NCBI GenBank assembly: GCA_905478975.1
Contig: CAJQKW010000070.1
Location: 1 to 37,432, forward strand
DNA length: 37,432 nucleotides
From: an uncultured Pseudomonadales bacterium
Lineage (GTDB): Bacteria; Pseudomonadota; Gammaproteobacteria; Pseudomonadales; Porticoccaceae
Direction: 5' to 3'
Made by a program: the position numbers and the translations under genes. This document shows, one piece after another, positions 33,394 through 37,432 of this stretch (within the stretch, counting starts at the first letter, position 1; every line of letters begins with the position of its first letter). The notes beneath the pieces were generated by a model. That model was not told the DNA's origin. It did not search any database and saw nothing but the letters and a program-made list of their open reading frames with translations.

Positions 33394-34056
33394 GTGTCAA
33401 AAGCTAAAGATACGCTTCTAGAACCGGTACTGAACAACAACCCGATTGCGTTGCAAATCCTCGGAATCTGTTCGGCCCTGGCTGTGACCTCAAGTATGAA
33501 AGTCGCCTTCGTAATGTGCCTGGCACTGACCGTGGTAACGGCGTTTTCGAACCTGTTTGTGTCGCTTATCCGCAACCATATTCCCAACAGCATCCGTATT
33601 ATTGTGCAGATGACGATTATTGCCTCATTGGTAATTGTGGTTGATCAGGTGCTCAAGGCCGTGGCCTACGATATCAGCAAGCAGCTGTCGGTCTTTGTTG
33701 GACTGATTATTACCAATTGTATTGTCATGGGTCGCGCCGAAGCCTTCGCCATGAAAAACCCACCGCTGCCGAGCTTCTTAGACGGTATTGGTAATGGTCT
33801 TGGTTACAGTGTGGTACTGATGATTGTTGCATTCTTCCGCGAACTGTTTGGCGCTGGCAAGCTTTGGGGCTACGAAGTGCTCAAAGTTAGCACCGACGGC
33901 GGCTGGTATGTGGCCAACGGCATGATGTTGATGCCACCCAGCGCCTTCTTCTTAATTGGTCTGTTTATCTGGGTTCTTCGCGTCAGCAAGAAAGATCAGG
34001 TTGAACAGCCGGACTTTAAGATCACCGCCAATAGCCGTCCGAGTGAGGTTGCCTAA
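33394..34056 (+). CDS. nqrD: Na+-NQR subunit D
   Basis: A 220-residue membrane subunit of six helices, related to NqrE and RnfE. The opening [26 protein letters not shown] has Cys26, and the second half-repeat carries [15 protein letters not shown] with another Cys near 109; this pair, with that of NqrE, is where recent structures place an intramembrane [2Fe-2S] cluster. The GTG start is preceded by GGGGAGGCC, and its stop overlaps the nqrE ATG by one base (TAATG), so translation is coupled. Confidence 0.97.
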   Translation: MSKAKDTLLEPVLNNNPIALQILGICSALAVTSSMKVAFVMCLALTVVTAFSNLFVSLIRNHIPNSIRIIVQMTIIASLVIVVDQVLKAVAYDISKQLSVFVGLIITNCIVMGRAEAFAMKNPPLPSFLDGIGNGLGYSVVLMIVAFFRELFGAGKLWGYEVLKVSTDGGWYVANGMMLMPPSAFFLIGLFIWVLRVSKKDQVEQPDFKITANSRPSEVA

Positions 34057-34664
34057 TGGAACATTATTTAAGTTTGTTAGTTCGCTCGATCTTTATCGAC
34101 AATATCGCCCTGAGTCTGTTCTTGGGAATGTGTACCTACCTGGCGCTGTCGAAGAAGATCAACGCCGCATTCGGTTTGGGTATTGCAGTAATCGTAGTGC
34201 AGACCATTACTGTCCCAGTAAACAACCTGCTGCTCGGTTATCTGCTATCTGATGGCGCACTGGCTTGGGCCGGTCTGCCGGATGTGGATCTGAGCTTCTT
34301 GGTCTACCTGTGCTTTATCGGCGTTATCGCCGCCATCGTGCAGATCCTGGAGATGTTTCTCGATAAGTATGTGCCGGCACTCTACAACGCCCTTGGCGTG
34401 TTCTTGCCGCTGATTACGGTGAACTGTGCGATTCTCGGTGGTTCATTGTTAATGGCCGAGCGCGGTTACAACTTCACCGAGAGTGTGGTTTACGGCTTTG
34501 GTTCTGGTACGTCTTGGGCACTGGCCATCGTAGTACTCGCAGGAATTCGAGAAAAATTAAAATATAGCGATATTCCAGAAGGCCTTCAGGGGCTGGGCAT
34601 CGTATTTATCACTGTAGGCCTAATATCCTTAGGCTTTATGTCGTTCGGCGGCATAGACATTTGA
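34056..34664 (+). CDS. nqrE: Na+-NQR subunit E
   Basis: A 202-residue six-helix subunit, an inverted-topology relative of Nqr[17 protein letters not shown] carries Cys26 and [18 protein letters not shown] a second Cys near 120, the two ligands expected for the shared iron-sulfur centre with NqrD. The early [13 protein letters not shown] and the late [20 protein letters not shown] are typical. It starts on the last base of the nqrD stop codon and is followed by nqrF after 20 bp. Confidence 0.97.
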   Translation: MEHYLSLLVRSIFIDNIALSLFLGMCTYLALSKKINAAFGLGIAVIVVQTITVPVNNLLLGYLLSDGALAWAGLPDVDLSFLVYLCFIGVIAAIVQILEMFLDKYVPALYNALGVFLPLITVNCAILGGSLLMAERGYNFTESVVYGFGSGTSWALAIVVLAGIREKLKYSDIPEGLQGLGIVFITVGLISLGFMSFGGIDI

Positions 34665-34684
34665 TTACGGAGAAGTAGCTACTC

Positions 34685-35908
34685 ATGAATATCGAAATCA
34701 TCCTCGGCGTCACCATGTTTACCGTGGTCATCCTTGCTCTAGTTGCTTTTATCTTGGCCGCTCGCAGCAAGCTGGTGTCCTCTGGCGACGTCAATATTGA
34801 GATCAACGGTGAGAAAACAATCACCGTAGCAGCTGGCGACAAGCTACTGCAGACCCTTTCCAATGCCGGCTTATTCCTGCCCTCAGCCTGTGGTGGCGGC
34901 GGAAGCTGCGCCCAGTGTAAATGTGTTATTGCCGATGGCGGCGGTTCCATGTTGCCCACCGAAGAGAGCCACTTTAACCGTCGCGAAGCCGCTGAAGGTT
35001 GGAGACTCTCCTGTCAGGTTCCGGTTAAGCAGGACATGAAAATTGAAGTCCCGGAAGAAGTTTTCGGCGTCAAACGCTGGGAATGTGTGGTTGAGTCAAA
35101 CCAAAATGTGGCGACCTTTATTAAAGAGCTGACCCTGAAACTGCCTGAAGGAGTTGATGTTAACTTCCGCGCCGGTGGTTATGTGCAGCTGGAATGCCCG
35201 CCACACCACATTAAGTATGCTGACTTTGATATCGAAGAGCAGTACCGTGGCGACTGGGAGCACTTTGGCTTCTTTAAGCACGAGTCAATTGTGACTGAGC
35301 CGGTTATTCGCGCTTACTCAATGGCCAACTATCCAGACGAAGTGGGCATTGTTAAGTTCAATATTCGTATTGCCACGCCGCCACCGCGCTCTGAAGGTAT
35401 TCCCCCAGGACAGATGTCCTCTTACACCTTTGGTCTCAAAGCTGGCGACAAGATTACCGTTTACGGTCCCTTCGGTGAGTTCTTTGCCAAAGACACTGAA
35501 AACGAAATGGTCTTTGTAGGCGGTGGTGCTGGTATGGCGCCAATGCGCTCGCATATCTTCGATCAGCTCAAGCGTCTCAAAAGCACTCGCAAGATTAGCT
35601 TCTGGTATGGAGCTCGTTCATTGCGTGAATGTTTCTATGACGATGAATATGACGCCCTGGCCGCAGAAAATGATAACTTCGACTGGCATCTGGCACTCTC
35701 AGATCCACAGCCGGAAGATAACTGGGAAGGCTACACCGGCTTTATCCACAATGTCTTGTTCGAGCAGTATCTGAAAGATCATGACGCGCCAGAAGATTGT
35801 GAATTCTACATGTGCGGGCCGCCAATGATGAACGCCGCAGTGGTCAAATTGTTGCAAGACCTGGGTGTTGAAGAAGAGAATATCTTCCTCGATGACTTCG
35901 GCGGGTAA
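34685..35908 (+). CDS. nqrF: Na+-NQR subunit F, NADH-oxidising
   Basis: A 407-residue subunit that takes electrons from NADH. One N-terminal membrane helix (about 4-26) precedes a plant-type [2Fe-2S] domain with Cys69, Cys75, Cys78 and Cys110 ([10 protein letters not shown] and LSCQVP). The ferredoxin-reductase part shows the FAD motif RAYSMANY and GQMSSYTF, and the NADH site [14 protein letters not shown] with [10 protein letters not shown] near the end. All key residues are present and the length equals the usual 407-408 residues. The stop is followed 9 bp later by the apbE start. GGAGAAG gives the ribosome site. Confidence 0.98.
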   Translation: MNIEIILGVTMFTVVILALVAFILAARSKLVSSGDVNIEINGEKTITVAAGDKLLQTLSNAGLFLPSACGGGGSCAQCKCVIADGGGSMLPTEESHFNRREAAEGWRLSCQVPVKQDMKIEVPEEVFGVKRWECVVESNQNVATFIKELTLKLPEGVDVNFRAGGYVQLECPPHHIKYADFDIEEQYRGDWEHFGFFKHESIVTEPVIRAYSMANYPDEVGIVKFNIRIATPPPRSEGIPPGQMSSYTFGLKAGDKITVYGPFGEFFAKDTENEMVFVGGGAGMAPMRSHIFDQLKRLKSTRKISFWYGARSLRECFYDDEYDALAAENDNFDWHLALSDPQPEDNWEGYTGFIHNVLFEQYLKDHDAPEDCEFYMCGPPMMNAAVVKLLQDLGVEEENIFLDDFGG

Positions 35909-35917
35909 TAGAGCTTG

Positions 35918-36976
35918 ATGATCTTATCTAGCGACAAAATAACGGGGCTTGTGAAAGCCTCGTTTTTGCTTTCAGCCCTAGTCAGCTTTCTGCTGCTTAG
36001 CGGCTGCGACCACGCCCCTGAGATTGTAAAGATCTCCGGTAGTAAATTTGGTACCAGCTATCACATCACCATAGTGGCAGACCAACCAGCACCAGCAGAT
36101 CTAGCCGAGCGTATCGACGCGGCGCTGGACGTTGTTGATCTCTCCATGTCCACCTACAAATCGGAATCCGAGTTAAGCCAGTTTAATCGCCTGCCAGTTG
36201 CTGAAGAGGTAGCGGCATCTCCTGAGCTCTGGACTGTGTTGCAGACCAGCCGTCAGATCTGGCAACAGAGCGCTGGCGCCTTCGATCCCAGTGTAGGTCC
36301 ATTGGTAGATCTCTGGGGCTTTGGCCCGCAGATGACCAATGATCGTATTCCTGAAGACAATGAAATTGCTCAGGCACTGGCCAACATGGGTTACCAGCAC
36401 CTGATATTAAATACCGACAAGCAAACCATCAGCAAAGCTTTGCCCCTGAGCCTAGACCTCTCTGCCGTAGCCAAAGGCTATGCCGTTGATCAGGTCGCCG
36501 ACCTACTGGAAATGCTGGCACTGCCAGACTATCTAGTCGAAGTGGGTGGAGAGATGCGCGTAAGCGGCAGAAACCCCAAAGGGCAGCCCTGGCGTATTGC
36601 TATAGAGACTCCTGATGCCATGGGCCAGGTGGATAATGTTATTACTCTCGAAAGTGCCGCCGTGGCGACCTCGGGTGACTACCGAAATTACTTTGAGAAA
36701 GACGGCAAACGCTACTCTCACAGCATAGATCCACGAACCGGCCGACCCATAGAACATCGTCTGGCCTCGGTGACTGTAGTCGCTGATCGCTGTATTGATG
36801 CAGATGCCTGGGCCACAGCCTTTTTGGTCATGGGTGATGAGGCTGCTCTAGAGATAGCTAACCGGCAATCCATCGCGGTTTACATGCTGGTCAAAGCCGA
36901 CGAGCAGTTCAGCGCCGTTTACAGCGACGCCTTTAAACACTATTTAACCGCAGCAGCGGTTATCAGCGAGAACTAA
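35918..36976 (+). CDS. apbE: FAD:protein FMN transferase ApbE (lipoprotein)
   Basis: A 352-residue enzyme that transfers FMN from FAD to Thr in NqrB and NqrC, completing the complex. I take the ATG at 35918 rather than a TTG one codon earlier. A lipoprotein signal ends at the lipobox LLLSGC with Cys30, so it is tethered in the periplasm. Typical motifs are GTSYHITIV, MSTYKSESELSQFNRL, DLSAVAKGYAVDQVADLL, VEVGGEMRVSGRNP and, for metal and FAD binding, YSHSIDPRTGRPIEH and DADAWATAFLVMG. Its position between nqrF and nqrM is the common arrangement. Confidence 0.95.
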   Translation: MILSSDKITGLVKASFLLSALVSFLLLSGCDHAPEIVKISGSKFGTSYHITIVADQPAPADLAERIDAALDVVDLSMSTYKSESELSQFNRLPVAEEVAASPELWTVLQTSRQIWQQSAGAFDPSVGPLVDLWGFGPQMTNDRIPEDNEIAQALANMGYQHLILNTDKQTISKALPLSLDLSAVAKGYAVDQVADLLEMLALPDYLVEVGGEMRVSGRNPKGQPWRIAIETPDAMGQVDNVITLESAAVATSGDYRNYFEKDGKRYSHSIDPRTGRPIEHRLASVTVVADRCIDADAWATAFLVMGDEAALEIANRQSIAVYMLVKADEQFSAVYSDAFKHYLTAAAVISEN

Positions 36977-36978
36977 AC

Positions 36979-37224
36979 ATGGCTGAAATCTTTCTTACCA
37001 TTATTATTTTTGCCCTGCTGATTACAGCCATGGCCGTCGGCGTCCTCATGGGTGGCAAGCCCATAGCCGGATCCTGTGGTGGTGTGGGTGCCGCACTGGG
37101 TGAAGCCAACTACAACTGCGACCTCTGTGGTGGCGATCCGAATAAATGCGACGAACTGAGCGATGCCGATCTGGCCTACGATGCCAGTGCCAATCAGCGT
37201 TCTTCAGAACAGGAAAAGACCTAA
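36979..37224 (+). CDS. nqrM: Na+-NQR maturation protein NqrM
   Basis: An 81-residue protein needed for assembly of Na+-NQR. One N-terminal membrane span (about 3-25) is followed by four cysteines, Cys33, Cys47, Cys50 and Cys57, in [10 protein letters not shown] and [12 protein letters not shown]. These are proposed to help deliver iron for the NqrD/NqrE centre. The ATG is two bases after the apbE stop. The family was formerly DUF539. Confidence 0.93.
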   Translation: MAEIFLTIIIFALLITAMAVGVLMGGKPIAGSCGGVGAALGEANYNCDLCGGDPNKCDELSDADLAYDASANQRSSEQEKT

Positions 37225-37227
37225 GCA

Positions 37228-37432
37228 TGACCAATTATCAGTACGATCTAGTCGTAATCGGCAGCGGTCCCGGTGGCGAAGGCGCCGCTATGAACGCCGT
37301 CAAGCAGGGTTGGCGCGTTGCCGTAGTGGACGAGCGCGCACTGGCAGGGGGCAACTGCACCCACCTGGGCACCATTCCCTCAAAAGCCCTGCGACAGTCG
37401 ATTCGACGGATGATGCAATACAACACCATGCC
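37228..37432 (+). CDS. sthA: soluble pyridine nucleotide transhydrogenase, 5' part only
   Basis: The first 68 residues of a flavoprotein disulfide-reductase family member, cut by the right edge. The FAD-binding [13 protein letters not shown] at 12-24 is intact. [15 protein letters not shown] keeps Cys44 but has Thr49 where dihydrolipoyl dehydrogenases and glutathione reductases have the second redox Cys, the known hallmark of SthA, which interconverts NADPH and NADH. The ATG is three bases after the nqrM stop, so it may share the nqr transcript. Its place beside nqrM matches the Pseudomonas order I recall. Confidence 0.9.

Overview
The window looks like chromosomal DNA from a gammaproteobacterium. 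It carries lexA with a CTGT-N8-ACAG operator, a complete Na+-translocating NADH:quinone reductase (Nqr) operon with its maturation genes, sthA, nagZ, mfd, slt and a Blc-type lipocalin. The Na+-NQR and a periplasmic GH3 glucosidase suggest a marine heterotroph. From memory, the gene order topA / DUF6586 / small ORF / lexA / nagZ / csiV-mfd / gap / nqrABCDEF / apbE / nqrM / sthA resembles the P. aeruginosa PA2991-PA3011 region, so much of the right-hand part is probably an old conserved block. The genus is not determinable here; a Cellvibrionales/SAR92-type organism is my guess.

Layout. 1-632: end-truncated methyltransferase (minus). 838-2842: LytS/AlgZ-type kinase and LytTR response regulator. 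3098-5602: exported GH3 glucosidase, followed by a clear terminator. 5832-6884: two-gene unit of a PhnZ-like HD-domain protein and a MOSC protein. 6901-9755 (minus): tatD and soluble lytic transglycosylase. 10051-10491 (minus): universal stress protein. 10599-15261 (plus): unknown membrane-anchored protein, topA, a DUF6586-like gene, a small conserved-type gene and a thioredoxin-like ferredoxin. 15323-16693: lexA and a LOG-family gene diverging from a LexA box. 16788-17081 (minus): DUF6763-like gene. 17384-19537: nagZ and an MscS-type channel. 19804-23177: accessory stretch with a 54-codon ORF overlapping a multi-pass membrane protein gene, a Blc-like lipocalin and a DUF4143-type ATPase. 23211-27992 (minus): CsiV-like protein and mfd. 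28167-29693: long-form GAPDH. 30093-37432: nqrABCDEF, apbE, nqrM and the start of sthA.

Functional themes are cell-wall turnover (slt, nagZ, CsiV-like), DNA topology, repair and SOS (topA, lexA, mfd, possibly tatD), and sodium-based respiration. In the Nqr cluster, ApbE attaches the FMN groups of NqrB and NqrC, and NqrM is needed for assembly.

The least expected signal is a population of short direct tandem repeats outside conserved domains. Noncoding arrays have periods of 11, 12, 15 or 17 bp; the four coding arrays all have a 12-bp period and so keep frame. I found no CRISPR array, insertion sequence, rRNA or tRNA. I did not find a convincing complete new system; the best leads are the HD/MOSC pair, the 54-codon ORF with its overlapping membrane protein, and the repeat population.
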